NCBI RefSeq assembly: GCF_900115145.1
Contig: NZ_FOVL01000001.1
Span: forward strand, 186,001-250,000
Length of the DNA stretch: 64,000 nt
DNA from: Salegentibacter flavus
GTDB lineage: Bacteria > Bacteroidota > Bacteroidia > Flavobacteriales > Flavobacteriaceae
Direction of reading: 5' to 3'
Shown piece by piece: positions 1 to 9,160 of this stretch (the first letter of the stretch is position 1; the number at the start of each line of letters is the position of its first letter). The position numbers were made by a program, and so were the translations under genes. The notes beneath the pieces are model-generated. The model was not told the DNA's origin. It did not search any database and was given only the letters and a program-made list of their open reading frames with translations.

Positions 1-381
1 GAAGAAGATTTTGGGATCGCATCATTTAGTATAGATCCTACCTACGATACGCCTGAAGTTTTACAGGAATACGCAGAAAAGTACGGGATTACCAATCCTA
101 ACTGGCATCTTTTGACCGGGGATAAGGAGTATATCTATGAATTGGCTAATTCCGGGTTTAATATTTATGCCGGTGAAGACCAGGATGCTCCCGGTGGTTT
201 TGCGCATCAGGGAATGTTTGCTCTTGTAGACCAGGAAGGTTACATCAGGTCACGCAGAGATGCTTATGGCAACCCCATAATTTATTACAGAGGTTCTGTT
301 GAAAGAAATAAATCTGTAGCCGAAGGAGAAGAAACCCCTGAAATTGATATTTTAATTGAAGATATTAAAAACTTATTGTGA
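1..381 (+). CDS. SCO1/SenC-family protein, C-terminal part (5'-truncated by window edge)
   Basis: Frame 1 is open from the first base to the TGA at 379-381, giving 126 residues that continue a gene starting outside the window. The segments SFSIDPTYDTPEVLQEYA, WHLLTGD and the late HQGMFALVDQEGYIR match the C-terminal half of the SCO/thioredoxin-like fold; the histidine before the GMF segment corresponds to the copper-ligand histidine of SCO proteins. The upstream CxxxC motif would lie outside the window. SCO proteins deliver copper to the CuA site of cytochrome c oxidase. The next gene overlaps the stop codon and is DUF420, a usual partner in oxidase clusters. Confidence 0.85.
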   Translation, partial: EEDFGIASFSIDPTYDTPEVLQEYAEKYGITNPNWHLLTGDKEYIYELANSGFNIYAGEDQDAPGGFAHQGMFALVDQEGYIRSRRDAYGNPIIYYRGSVERNKSVAEGEETPEIDILIEDIKNLL

Positions 382-917
382 GAGCAGGCCTAACTAAAAC
401 CGATAGAATTGCGGTGCCGGTAATTATTGCGCTTTCTATCGCCGTACCCTTAATCGTACTTATCTTGATGTACCTCCCTGAACGCTTTAACTTTCTCGGG
501 ACCCGGGCAGGAACTTTTCCTTTTTTTCATGCGATCCTGAATGGCTCCACGGCTATCTTGCTGATGTTGGGGTACTTTTTTATGAGGATTAAGGAATACA
601 AACTTCACCGTAATACAATGATTACGGCATTCTTTCTTTCTGCTGTTTTCCTGGTAAGTTATGTGATTTCTAAGATGAGCAATGATCCTGTACCTTATGG
701 TGGCGAAGGAGTTTTGAGGTATTTGTACTTTTTTATACTTATTACCCATATAATACTTTCGGCGATAATTGTTCCCCTGGTTCTCTTTACGATGTATCGG
801 GGACTTACCGCTGAATATGATAAACACGCCCGCATCGCCCGGTGGACTTTTCCTATTTGGTTATATGTTGCTATAACGGGGGTTCTAGTGTATGTTTTTA
901 TGATGCCTTATTACTAA
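378..917 (+). CDS. DUF420 family membrane protein
   Basis: A 179-residue protein with about five hydrophobic segments (near residues 10-32, 48-66, 78-97, 112-138 and 155-176). The conserved histidines on the helices (FFHAILNGSTAILL, KLHRNTM, THIILS) are typical of the DUF420/YozB family found in heme-copper oxidase gene clusters; its exact role is unknown, with oxidase assembly or heme handling inferred from context. The start is a GTG at 378 that overlaps the TGA of the SCO gene, so the two are translationally coupled. No ATG lies close by in frame, which supports the GTG. Confidence 0.85.
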   Translation: MRAGLTKTDRIAVPVIIALSIAVPLIVLILMYLPERFNFLGTRAGTFPFFHAILNGSTAILLMLGYFFMRIKEYKLHRNTMITAFFLSAVFLVSYVISKMSNDPVPYGGEGVLRYLYFFILITHIILSAIIVPLVLFTMYRGLTAEYDKHARIARWTFPIWLYVAITGVLVYVFMMPYY

Positions 918-939
918 TTATCTCGTGTTAAATCTTTTA

Positions 940-966
940 TTGAGAGTGACTAAATTTTTAAATTTG
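940..966 (+). promoter_or_regulatory. Bacteroidota-type promoter (TTG / TAAATTTG)
   Basis: TTG at 940-942 and a perfect TAnnTTTG -7 box (TAAATTTG, 959-966) are 16 nt apart, slightly short of the usual spacing. The predicted transcript starts near 971, about a dozen bases before the ATG at 984. It would drive the small CxxC protein. Confidence 0.55.
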
Positions 967-983
967 TGCTTTAATTATAGAAA

Positions 984-1217
984 ATGAAAACCAGATTTTT
1001 ATTCATATTACTTCTGCTCTTACTTCTTCCAATCGCTGCTGAAGCGCAATGCGCCATGTGTAGAGCTGTTCTGGAAAGCGAGGGAGACCAAAGCATGGCT
1101 AAGGGAATAAACAACGGAATACTCTACCTAATGATGTTCCCCTATCTTCTTATTGGGGGAATAGGCTATTTTATTTACCGCTCCCGGAAACAAGCTAAAA
1201 AGTCTGAAGAAGCTTAA
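984..1217 (+). CDS. Small secreted/membrane protein with CAMC motif
   Basis: A 77-residue protein: a signal-like hydrophobic N-terminus (residues 3-20, ending AEAQ), then QCAMCRAVLES with a CxxC pair at about residues 23-26, then a second hydrophobic span (about 46-64) and a short basic tail. I do not recognise a named family. Small proteins of this kind follow the SCO/DUF420 genes in Bacteroidota oxidase clusters, so a role in oxidase assembly, perhaps metal or thiol handling on the periplasmic side, is a guess from context. It has its own promoter just upstream. Confidence 0.75.
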   Translation: MKTRFLFILLLLLLLPIAAEAQCAMCRAVLESEGDQSMAKGINNGILYLMMFPYLLIGGIGYFIYRSRKQAKKSEEA

Positions 1218-1323
1218 ACCACTTCAAAATAATTTCTTAAATAAAATGTAACTTTTTCTCTATCGTGGAGTCTTATGAGTGACACTTTTCAACAAAAAGT
1301 TAGCAACTTGTAAATGCACTGCA

Positions 1324-2025
1324 ATGATAGAAATCAGAGATCTTCATAAGTCCTATAAAGTGGGCAGTAATTCACTGCACGTTTTAAAAGGAATTAATTT
1401 TAACGTTGCCGAAGGTGAACTCGTTTCTATTATGGGATCTTCAGGTTCTGGGAAATCTACCCTACTGAATATTCTTGGGATGCTCGACGAGGCTGATGAA
1501 GGTTCTTATACTCTTGATGGCGTTGTAATTAAAAATCTTAATGAAAAAATAGCTGCCCGCTACCGCAATAAATTCCTTGGGTTTGTTTTTCAATCTTTTA
1601 ACCTTATTTCTTATAAAAATGCTTTGGATAATGTAGCGCTTCCGCTGTATTACCAGGGAATTAAACGCGGGGAACGCATAGATAAGGCAATGAGTTACCT
1701 GGAAAAAGTTGGCCTGGCCGATTGGGCGGGACACTTACCTAACGAACTTTCCGGAGGGCAAAAACAAAGGGTTGCTATTGCGAGAGCTCTTGCCAGCGAT
1801 CCAAAGGTCCTTCTAGCCGATGAGCCTACCGGAGCTTTAGATTCAAAAACATCTTATGATGTTATGAATCTAATTCAGGAGATAAACGATGAAGGCCGAA
1901 CCATACTTGTAGTAACCCACGAACCCGATATTGCTGCAATGACGAAGAGGATCGTTAACTTAAAAGACGGCAGGATAATTCAGGATACCCAGGTTAATCA
2001 GGTTAGAGCGCAGGAAAATGTTTGA
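1324..2025 (+). CDS. ABC transporter ATP-binding protein, MacB/LolD type
   Basis: A 233-residue nucleotide-binding subunit with Walker A GSSGSGKST (from residue 38), signature LSGGQKQR, Walker B VLLADEPTGALD and the switch histidine in VVTHEPD. This sequence pattern is the LolD/MacB/FtsE class, which works with FtsX-like permeases rather than with classic importers. The frame opens at a GTG at 1279, but MIEIRDLHKSYKVG is the conserved family start, so ATG 1324 was chosen. The gene overlaps the first permease by 8 nt and heads a six-gene exporter operon. Confidence 0.93.
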   Translation: MIEIRDLHKSYKVGSNSLHVLKGINFNVAEGELVSIMGSSGSGKSTLLNILGMLDEADEGSYTLDGVVIKNLNEKIAARYRNKFLGFVFQSFNLISYKNALDNVALPLYYQGIKRGERIDKAMSYLEKVGLADWAGHLPNELSGGQKQRVAIARALASDPKVLLADEPTGALDSKTSYDVMNLIQEINDEGRTILVVTHEPDIAAMTKRIVNLKDGRIIQDTQVNQVRAQENV

Positions 2026-3265
2026 GTTAGAACGTTGGGAAGAGATCTTTGATACGATTCGTAAAAACAAACTACGGACGTTTTTAACCGGGCTATCTGT
2101 GGCTTCAGGGATTTTTATTTTAGTAATTCTTCTGGGGATTGGTGAAGGAATGCGGAACGGTATTTCACAGGAATTCCAAAGGGATGCTGCTAACATCATT
2201 TACGTTTATACCGGCGTTACCTCAAAGGAATATAAAGGCCTAAACCCGGGCAGAAGAATTCAGATGAAAAATGAGGACTTTAATTACACCGCTTTAAAAC
2301 ATCAGGATGACTTAGAATACAAATCTTCTATTTTCCGAATCTGGAACGGAATAGTAAATTTCGGGAAAGAATCAGGTTCTTATCGTGTAGAAGGCGTTTA
2401 TCCTGATTATCAGTTTCTGGAAAACAGCGGGATGGTTGAGGGACGCTTTGTAAATTATAAAGATCACGAGAATTTTGAGAAAGTCGTTGCGATTGGGAAA
2501 AAAGTTCGGGATGACCTTTTTAAAGATGGAAAAGACCCTCTTGGTGAGTACGTGCAGATATCCGGAATTAATTTTAAAGTGATAGGTGTTTTTACTGATC
2601 CCGGTGGAGAAAGGGAAGAAAGCCTGGTTTTTATGCCGCTTTCTACTGCACAACGGGTATTTGGCGGTGCCAACAATATTGCAAATATGGCTTTTACCTT
2701 AGAGCCCGAAGATAATTTTGAAGCTGCGCTTGCCGCTTCCAATTATTTTTCAACCGAAATTGAGAATCAACTTAAGGAAACACATACCATAGCTCCCGAG
2801 GATGAAAGCGCGGTTAGCATTAATAACTCTCTGGAAAATGCCAAACGCTTCTACGATCTTATGGATATGATAAAATTCTTCTTCTGGGGAGTTGGTATTT
2901 GTACCATTATCGCCGGCGTTGTTGGTGTAAGTAATATTATGCTCATTATCGTAAAAGAAAGAACCCGGGAAATAGGAATACGAAAAGCTCTTGGAGCAGA
3001 ACCGCTGTCTATAGTGGGGATGGTTTTGCACGAATCTATCTTTGTGACCGCAATTGCCGGTTTTATTGGCTTGATTGCGAGTTTGATGCTATTGGAATTT
3101 GTAGGCCCTCTTATAGAAACTCAGTATATCTCGAATCCTGCAGTTAATTTTAATGTGGCGCTTACCACCGTTTTTATACTGGTAATTGCCGGCGCAATTG
3201 CCGGGTTTTTTCCTGCCTGGAGAGCTGCGAGAATTAAACCTATTGAAGCACTAAGAGACGAATAG
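2018..3265 (+). CDS. ABC transporter permease, MacB/FtsX family (first of two)
   Basis: 415 residues: an N-terminal transmembrane helix (about 20-42), a MacB_PCD-type periplasmic domain of roughly 230 residues, and three C-terminal helices carrying the FtsX motif (VKERTREIGIRKALGAEPLSI). The carboxyl end AARIKPIEALRDE is typical. MacB-like permeases transmit ATP-driven motion to a periplasmic adaptor and TolC rather than passing substrate through a membrane channel. It starts 8 nt inside the ATPase gene and ends 1 nt before the second permease, so the two probably form a heterodimer. Confidence 0.92.
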   Translation: MFELERWEEIFDTIRKNKLRTFLTGLSVASGIFILVILLGIGEGMRNGISQEFQRDAANIIYVYTGVTSKEYKGLNPGRRIQMKNEDFNYTALKHQDDLEYKSSIFRIWNGIVNFGKESGSYRVEGVYPDYQFLENSGMVEGRFVNYKDHENFEKVVAIGKKVRDDLFKDGKDPLGEYVQISGINFKVIGVFTDPGGEREESLVFMPLSTAQRVFGGANNIANMAFTLEPEDNFEAALAASNYFSTEIENQLKETHTIAPEDESAVSINNSLENAKRFYDLMDMIKFFFWGVGICTIIAGVVGVSNIMLIIVKERTREIGIRKALGAEPLSIVGMVLHESIFVTAIAGFIGLIASLMLLEFVGPLIETQYISNPAVNFNVALTTVFILVIAGAIAGFFPAWRAARIKPIEALRDE

Positions 3266-3266
3266 T

Positions 3267-4532
3267 ATGTTTAGCAGGGATAAATGGAGCGAAATAATTG
3301 AAGCATTAACAGCTAATTGGTTTAGAACCATACTTACTGCTTTTGGGGTAATGTGGGGGATTTTTATCCTGGTTATTTTACTCGCTGCGGGGAAAGGCCT
3401 CGAAAATGGTGTAAAGCAGGGTTTTAGTGGCATTGCTACCAATACGATGTTTATGTGGACACAAACTCCATCTAAACCCTATAAAGGCTTACCAAAAGGG
3501 AGACGTTATAGTTTTAAGACGGGCGATGTAGAAGCCCTTCGGGAGAATGTCCCGGGACTTCGGTTTATCTCTCCCAGAAACCAGTTAGGTGGCTTCGGCG
3601 GAAATAATAATGTGGTTCGCGGGTTGCAAACCGGTGCTTTTAATGTTTATGGGGATTATCCAGAGATCATTCAGCAAGAACCAATGGATGTAACTTCCGG
3701 GAGGTTTATTAACTACCTGGATATAGAACAAAAAAGGAAGGTTGCCATAATTGGTGAGGGTGTAAGAAGGGAACTTTATGATAAAGGAGAGGAAGTTATT
3801 GGAACTTATCTCAAAATCAATGGTGTCAATTTTATGGTGATCGGCACCTATAAGAAAAAAGGTGGCGGCGGAGGAAACTCAGAAGAAGCTCAGAAAGAAA
3901 TTTATGTTCCATTCACCGCGTTCTCCCAGGCTTTCAATATGGGAGATAGGGTTGGTTGGATGGCAATAACCGCCCAGGATGAAAATTCTATTACCAGTTT
4001 AAAATCAAGGATTCTGGATCTTATAAAAAGCAGGCACTCCATACATCCGGAGGATGATAGAGCTGTGGGTAATTTTGATTTATACGAAGAATACAACAAG
4101 ATTAATGGTTTGTTCGTTGCGCTAAAAGCAGTAGCCTATTTTGTGGGGATTTTGGTGTTGCTCTCTGGTATAATTGGCATCAGTAATATTATGCTAATCG
4201 TGGTAAAAGAAAGAACTAATGAAATTGGTGTAAGGCGTGCCCTTGGTGCTACGCCCTGGTCTATTAGAGGGCAAATTTTAATGGAGGCTATTTTCCTTAC
4301 CATTATTTCCGGAATGGCCGGGATTATTTTCGCCACAGGAATAATTGCAGCAATTAATTATGCTTTAAGCGGAATGGATACTTCAGAAATGATGTTTTCC
4401 AATCCGAGTGTAGATTTAGGGGTAGTGATTACCGCGTTGGCCATTTTAGTGTGTTCAGGCTTATTGGCGGGACTAATTCCTGCACAGAATGCGATTAAAA
4501 TCAAACCCGTTGATGCCCTTAGAACCGAATAA
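3267..4532 (+). CDS. ABC transporter permease, MacB/FtsX family (second of two)
   Basis: 421 residues with the same plan as its neighbour: an N-terminal helix (about 20-40), a MacB_PCD domain, then FtsX helices with VKERTNEIGVRRALGATPWSI and the end AIKIKPVDALRTE. A glycine-rich insert, KKKGGGGGNSEE, around residue 200 sits in the periplasmic domain. The two permeases are clearly paralogous but diverged, pointing to one heterodimeric transporter with the single ATPase upstream. Substrate cannot be read from sequence; antibiotics, peptides and lipids are all known for this class. Confidence 0.92.
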   Translation: MFSRDKWSEIIEALTANWFRTILTAFGVMWGIFILVILLAAGKGLENGVKQGFSGIATNTMFMWTQTPSKPYKGLPKGRRYSFKTGDVEALRENVPGLRFISPRNQLGGFGGNNNVVRGLQTGAFNVYGDYPEIIQQEPMDVTSGRFINYLDIEQKRKVAIIGEGVRRELYDKGEEVIGTYLKINGVNFMVIGTYKKKGGGGGNSEEAQKEIYVPFTAFSQAFNMGDRVGWMAITAQDENSITSLKSRILDLIKSRHSIHPEDDRAVGNFDLYEEYNKINGLFVALKAVAYFVGILVLLSGIIGISNIMLIVVKERTNEIGVRRALGATPWSIRGQILMEAIFLTIISGMAGIIFATGIIAAINYALSGMDTSEMMFSNPSVDLGVVITALAILVCSGLLAGLIPAQNAIKIKPVDALRTE

Positions 4533-4568
4533 CGAGAGAAAAGTAAAGAAGATAAATACAATCAAAAA

Positions 4569-5687
4569 ATGAAAAAAACAGTAACCATCTCAATTTTAGT
4601 ATTGATCGTCGTAGTTTTTGTAGGCGCCTTATACTATTTGTTTCAGAAAAATCAGGAAGATCCTACGATTTATGAAACCGAGCAGGCTTCCGTAGAAACC
4701 ATCATCAAGAAAACGGTGGCGACGGGAAATATTGTTCCGAAGGAAGAAGTGCTCATAAAACCGAATATTTCCGGAATTATTGATGAAATATATATAGAAG
4801 CGGGAGAAAGAGTTGAGGCGGGAGATCTTATCGCTAAAATTCGGGTAATTCCAAATGTCAATTCATTACAAAGCGCTAAGGATGCTGTAGCTACGGCCAG
4901 GATCAATTTAGAAAATGAAGAAAAAACCTTTAAGAGGCAAAAGGCCTTATTTGAAAAAGGAGTGATCTCTCAAAACGATTTTGACAATGCTGAAGCAAAC
5001 TTCAAAAGGATGCAGCAGAACTACCGTTCGGCGGAACAAAATTTCGAAATAGTTCAAACCGGGACCACCAGCGGAATTGGAAGTGCAGCTAATACGCTTA
5101 TTCGATCTACCGTAGATGGGATGGTTTTAGACGTGCCGGTGCGGGTAGGAAACCAGGTAATTGAAAGCAACAATTTTAACGATGGAACCACTCTAGCAAC
5201 TTTAGCCGATGTAAACGAAATGATCTTTGAAGGAAAAGTTGACGAAAGTGAAGTAGGGAAAATAAAGGAAGATCTACCCTTGGAAGTAACGGTTGGTGCA
5301 ATAGAGAATAAAACCTTTAATGCAATTTTAGATTATATCGCGCCGAAAGGAGTAGATGAAAATGGAGCGATTCAGTTTGAAATAAAAGGCACCTTAGATA
5401 AAGCCGACACTACTTTTATTCGTGCCGGGTTAAGCGCAAATGCATCTATTATTTTAGACCGGGCAGACGAGGTTCTGGCAATTAAGGAAGCGCTTGTTCA
5501 GTTTGATCCAAAAACTCAAGAGCCTTTTGTGGAAATAGAAACCGGAGACCAGGAATTTGAAAGAAGAGATTTGGAATTGGGAATTAGTGATGGAATTCAG
5601 GTAGAAGTGAAAAATGGCATTTCTAAAGATGATAAAATTAAGGTTTGGAACAAAGTAAAACCAAGTCCGGAATTTGCCGGAAGTTAG
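4569..5687 (+). CDS. Periplasmic adaptor (MacA/HlyD family), first copy
   Basis: 372 residues: a single N-terminal membrane anchor (about 5-26), split barrel-sandwich/lipoyl halves (IKPNISGIIDEIYIEAGERV and later IRSTVDGMVLDVPVRVGNQV), a coiled-coil hairpin between them (about 100-160, including FEKGVISQNDFDNAEANF) and beta-barrel segments. Such adaptors bridge the MacB-type permease to TolC. It lies 36 nt after the second permease and precedes the TolC gene. A second adaptor follows TolC, so the operon has two. Confidence 0.92.
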   Translation: MKKTVTISILVLIVVVFVGALYYLFQKNQEDPTIYETEQASVETIIKKTVATGNIVPKEEVLIKPNISGIIDEIYIEAGERVEAGDLIAKIRVIPNVNSLQSAKDAVATARINLENEEKTFKRQKALFEKGVISQNDFDNAEANFKRMQQNYRSAEQNFEIVQTGTTSGIGSAANTLIRSTVDGMVLDVPVRVGNQVIESNNFNDGTTLATLADVNEMIFEGKVDESEVGKIKEDLPLEVTVGAIENKTFNAILDYIAPKGVDENGAIQFEIKGTLDKADTTFIRAGLSANASIILDRADEVLAIKEALVQFDPKTQEPFVEIETGDQEFERRDLELGISDGIQVEVKNGISKDDKIKVWNKVKPSPEFAGS

Positions 5688-5749
5688 ATTTTTATTTGAA
5701 AATGTAACAAGTTTAGAATTTCACAGACTTATCAACTACAATACCGATT

Positions 5750-7189
5750 ATGAAAAAATACAGCTTACTAACTCTATTTTTAATTTCTGCTTTATTTGCA
5801 ACTGCCCAGGAAGGCGATAAATGGACACTTCAAGAGTGTGTGAATTATGCTCTTGAAAATAATATCTCCATTCAGCAGTCTGAGCTTAACCTGGAAATTT
5901 CTGAAATTGAACGGCTCGATGCCATAGGAAATTTTCTGCCGAATGTTAACGCCTCTGCTACTAATTCCTGGAATACCGGTTTAACGCAGAATGTTACTAC
6001 CGGAATTCTTCAAACACAGACTACCAGAAACTTTTCAGCCGGAGTCACAGCCAGTATGAATCTTTTTGATGGCTTGCGCAATTTTAAACAACTGCAGCGC
6101 TCCAAGATCTCTCAACTTTCTGCCCAGTATTCGCTGGATAAGATGAAAGATGATATCACTCTGTTTGTGGCCGATTCTTACCTTCAGGTGCTTTTCAGTA
6201 AACAAAACCTGGAAGTTTTGAGATCGCAAAACGAGGTGACCCTGGAACAGCTGGAACGCACACAAGAGCTTGTTGAAGCAGGTTCCCTGCCCCGTGGCGA
6301 TTTATTGGAAATAAGAGCAACTGATGCCGATGAGAAACAGCGAATGATAGTAGCTGAAAATAATATTAAAATATCCCTGATCAACCTGGCCCAGCTTTTA
6401 CGAATAAGTGATTATGAAAATTTCGATATCGTAGATCGCGATTACGATATCTTCGGAAGTGATATCCTTGAAAATTCGGTTTATGATATTATTGACCGCG
6501 CCAGAGAGGAACGATCAGAATTAAAAATAGCTGAAGCGAACCGTGACCTCGCCGAGAAAGATGTTGAAATTGCCAAAGGAGCCTATATGCCAACTCTTGG
6601 TGCATTCTTCAATTACAATACCCGGGAATCTGGGATGGGAAGAATTACCGGAGTAACTATAGATCCACAGGATCCAACACGTGAAATTGGAGTGGTGGAA
6701 AGTACAGGAGAGGTTGTTGTCGCTCCAAATACGATGACTACCATCGGCAATCCGCTGCCCTTCTTCGAACAACTTCAAAGAAATGATGGTATTAGCTACG
6801 GGGTGCAATTAAGTGTTCCAATTTTTAACGGTTTCGCTACGCGTAACCAGGTTAAAAGATCTCAGGTAAGTGCTAAACGTGCTGAATATGAAATGGAGCA
6901 AGCAGAGCTGGACCTTGAAGCTAATGTTTACCAGGCTTACGTAGATGCCAGGGGAGCTTTTGAAGCTTATGAAGCCGCTCTTGTTGCAGCTGATGCTCAG
7001 GAACAGGCTAATGAATATGCTACCCAGCGTTATGATGTTGGATTAACGAATGCTTTTGATTACAGCCAGTCTAAACTGCGGTATGAAAACGCCCAGCGTG
7101 AAGTGGTACGAACTAAATACGATTATATTTTTAAACTTAAAGTCATAGAGCTTTATTTCGGGGTCCCGGTAACAGAGCTTAAATTTTAA
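5750..7189 (+). CDS. TolC-family outer membrane efflux protein
   Basis: 479 residues with a signal peptide (about 1-19, ending ATAQ), the family opening WTLQECVNYALENNISIQ, two long helical repeats and the C-terminal repeat with YDVGLTNAFDYSQSKLRYENAQ. The protein should trimerise into an outer-membrane barrel and periplasmic tunnel, giving the exporter its exit duct. It sits between two adaptor genes: 62 nt after the first and 3 nt before the second, consistent with one operon. Confidence 0.93.
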   Translation: MKKYSLLTLFLISALFATAQEGDKWTLQECVNYALENNISIQQSELNLEISEIERLDAIGNFLPNVNASATNSWNTGLTQNVTTGILQTQTTRNFSAGVTASMNLFDGLRNFKQLQRSKISQLSAQYSLDKMKDDITLFVADSYLQVLFSKQNLEVLRSQNEVTLEQLERTQELVEAGSLPRGDLLEIRATDADEKQRMIVAENNIKISLINLAQLLRISDYENFDIVDRDYDIFGSDILENSVYDIIDRAREERSELKIAEANRDLAEKDVEIAKGAYMPTLGAFFNYNTRESGMGRITGVTIDPQDPTREIGVVESTGEVVVAPNTMTTIGNPLPFFEQLQRNDGISYGVQLSVPIFNGFATRNQVKRSQVSAKRAEYEMEQAELDLEANVYQAYVDARGAFEAYEAALVAADAQEQANEYATQRYDVGLTNAFDYSQSKLRYENAQREVVRTKYDYIFKLKVIELYFGVPVTELKF

Positions 7190-7192
7190 ATT

Positions 7193-8446
7193 ATGAAGAA
7201 AAAGACGCTTTTCATCATTATTGGTGTTTCCCTGGTTTTAATAGTAGTACTGGTAATCGGAAAAAGAGCCGGCTGGTTTGGAGAGTCCGGGAACGTAAAA
7301 GAAGTGGAGATCACTAAAACAGAACCCCTGGATATAACAGAAACTGTTGCCGCAACAGGAAAAATTCAACCGGAGGTAGAGGTTAAACTTTCTTCTGAAG
7401 TTTCCGGAGAGATCATTGAACTTCCTATCAAAGAAGGACAGAGTGTGGAGAAGGGCGATCTTTTGGTAAAAGTAAATCCAGATATCTATCAGTCCAATCT
7501 TCAACGAATGGAAGCAGGCCTACAGAATATGAGGGCAAACTACAACCAGGCGCAGGCAAATTTAAAACAGGCAGAAGCCGATTATAAGAGGAACAAAACC
7601 CTTTTTGAAAAAGGAGTTATCTCCCAGGCCGAATGGGATGCGGTAGTTTCAAATTATGAAGTGGCCCAGGCTTCAAAAGAATCAGCCTACTATAATATGC
7701 AAAGTAGTGCGGCCAGCGTAACCGAAGCCCGGGACAACCTTTCACGAACAAACATATATGCGCCTATGAGCGGAACGATCTCCCGTTTGGATGCAGAACT
7801 GGGCGAAAGAGTGGTAGGAACTCAGCAAATGGCGGGTACAGAGATCCTGAGGGTCGCTAACCTGGCTAATATGGAGGTGGAAGTTGACGTAAATGAAAAT
7901 GATATTGTAAAAGTAGAGGTAGGAGATTCTACCATTGTTGAAGTTGACGCATACTTACGCAGAGAATTTAAAGGCCTGGTTACTGAAATTTCCAATTCTG
8001 CGGACAGCCAGCTTACTACCGATCAGGTTACTAATTTTAAAGTTAAGGTTAGGATTCTTGAAGATTCCTACGATGACCTTTTAGAAGGGAGACCTGAAAA
8101 TTATTCCCCGTTTCGTCCGGGAATGACCGCCACGGTAGATATAATCACCGATAAACGCGAAAATATTATTGGGGTGCCTATTAGTGCGATTGTGATAAAA
8201 AGCGATACTACAGCTAACGGAAATTCAATGATAAAACCCGGAGGAGAAATGTTTGAAGCTGTATTTGTGAAAGAAAACGATGAGGCGAAGCTTCGGGTGG
8301 TGGAGACCGGTATCCAGGATGGTTCCCACATCGAAATCACTAAGGGCCTTGAGGAAGGGGAAGAGGTTATTACCGGGCCGTATACCCTTGTTACCAAATC
8401 ATTAAAAGCCGGTGATCAAGTAAAAGTAGCTTCAAAAGAAAATTAG
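7193..8446 (+). CDS. Periplasmic adaptor (MacA/HlyD family), second copy
   Basis: 417 residues: membrane anchor (about 5-22), a lipoyl half (VKLSSEVSGEIIELPIKEG), a long coiled-coil hairpin (about 95-180, with FEKGVISQAEWDAVVSNY), the second lipoyl half (IYAPMSGTISRLDAELGERV) and a membrane-proximal domain ending LKAGDQVKVASKEN. It is closer to canonical MacA in length than the first adaptor. It begins 3 nt after the TolC gene. The pair may form mixed hexamers or serve different partners; neither can be decided here. Confidence 0.92.
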   Translation: MKKKTLFIIIGVSLVLIVVLVIGKRAGWFGESGNVKEVEITKTEPLDITETVAATGKIQPEVEVKLSSEVSGEIIELPIKEGQSVEKGDLLVKVNPDIYQSNLQRMEAGLQNMRANYNQAQANLKQAEADYKRNKTLFEKGVISQAEWDAVVSNYEVAQASKESAYYNMQSSAASVTEARDNLSRTNIYAPMSGTISRLDAELGERVVGTQQMAGTEILRVANLANMEVEVDVNENDIVKVEVGDSTIVEVDAYLRREFKGLVTEISNSADSQLTTDQVTNFKVKVRILEDSYDDLLEGRPENYSPFRPGMTATVDIITDKRENIIGVPISAIVIKSDTTANGNSMIKPGGEMFEAVFVKENDEAKLRVVETGIQDGSHIEITKGLEEGEEVITGPYTLVTKSLKAGDQVKVASKEN

Positions 8447-8454
8447 TAATTTTG
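8447..8454 (+). promoter_or_regulatory. Candidate -7 box TAATTTTG upstream of tsaB
   Basis: A perfect TAnnTTTG match directly after the stop codon of the second adaptor gene. It would start transcription near 8459, giving a leader of about 40 nt before the TTG start of tsaB. I see no TTG at the -33 distance, so the call rests on the -7 box alone. Confidence 0.4.
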
Positions 8455-8500
8455 CAGCCGCACGAAGGAAATAATCTTCCTGCCTACTAAAATTACTATT

Positions 8501-9160
8501 TTGCCGAACATCCTCTGTTTAGAAACCTCAAGCACCAATTGTTCTGTGGCTATTGCTACAAATGATGGGGTGCTTGCTATTAAGGAAGATAAGAATAATA
8601 ATTATTCCCACGCCGAGAAGCTTCACGTTTTTATCGATGAGATCCTTAAGGAAAATAACCTTAAGATTACAGATCTGGATGCGGTAGCCATTAGTAAAGG
8701 TCCCGGGTCGTATACAGGTTTGAGAATTGGGGTTTCGGCTGCTAAAGGTTTATGTTTTTCACTGGAAATTCCGCTTATTTCGATCTCTACCCTAAAGTCC
8801 CTGGCCCGGCAGGTAAAAGATAGTGACGCTTTAGTGATTCCTTTGCTTGATGCCCGTAGAATGGAGGTGTATTCCGCAGTATTTAATGCTGAATTTGAAC
8901 AGATCAGGGAGACCCGTGCCGAAATTCTGGAAGCAGAAATTTACGCTGAATACCTGGAAAAAGGTAAAGTGGTATTTATAGGCTCCGGAGTGGCAAAATT
9001 CCAAACAATCTGCCAACATCCAAATGCTATTTTTGTTCCCGATACCTTGCCTTCAGCAAAAGAGATGTGTAATTCTGCAATAGAGAAATACAAAATAAGC
9101 GACACCGTAGATGTCGCTTACTTTGAACCTTATTACCTGAAAGATTTTAAAGCCGGTTAA
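8501..9160 (+). CDS. tsaB: tRNA threonylcarbamoyladenosine biosynthesis protein TsaB
   Basis: 219 residues of the ASKHA fold, opening with ILCLETSSTNCSVAIA and carrying the family signature SKGPGSYTGLRIGVSAAKGL. TsaB pairs with TsaD and TsaE to transfer the threonylcarbamoyl group onto A37 of tRNAs that read ANN codons. The start is TTG at 8501: the protein aligns from PNILCLETSS and no ATG or GTG lies nearby in frame. The stop overlaps the stop of the convergent MscS gene by the shared bases TTAA. Confidence 0.93.
   Translation: MPNILCLETSSTNCSVAIATNDGVLAIKEDKNNNYSHAEKLHVFIDEILKENNLKITDLDAVAISKGPGSYTGLRIGVSAAKGLCFSLEIPLISISTLKSLARQVKDSDALVIPLLDARRMEVYSAVFNAEFEQIRETRAEILEAEIYAEYLEKGKVVFIGSGVAKFQTICQHPNAIFVPDTLPSAKEMCNSAIEKYKISDTVDVAYFEPYYLKDFKAG

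Noticed and set aside
450-827. A 125-codon minus-strand open frame inside the DUF420 gene
   Set aside because: It is antisense to a clear membrane protein gene and shows no recognisable domain or start context.
1279-1323. GTG start at 1279 for the ABC ATPase
   Set aside because: The added 15 residues do not match the family; the conserved start is at ATG 1324.
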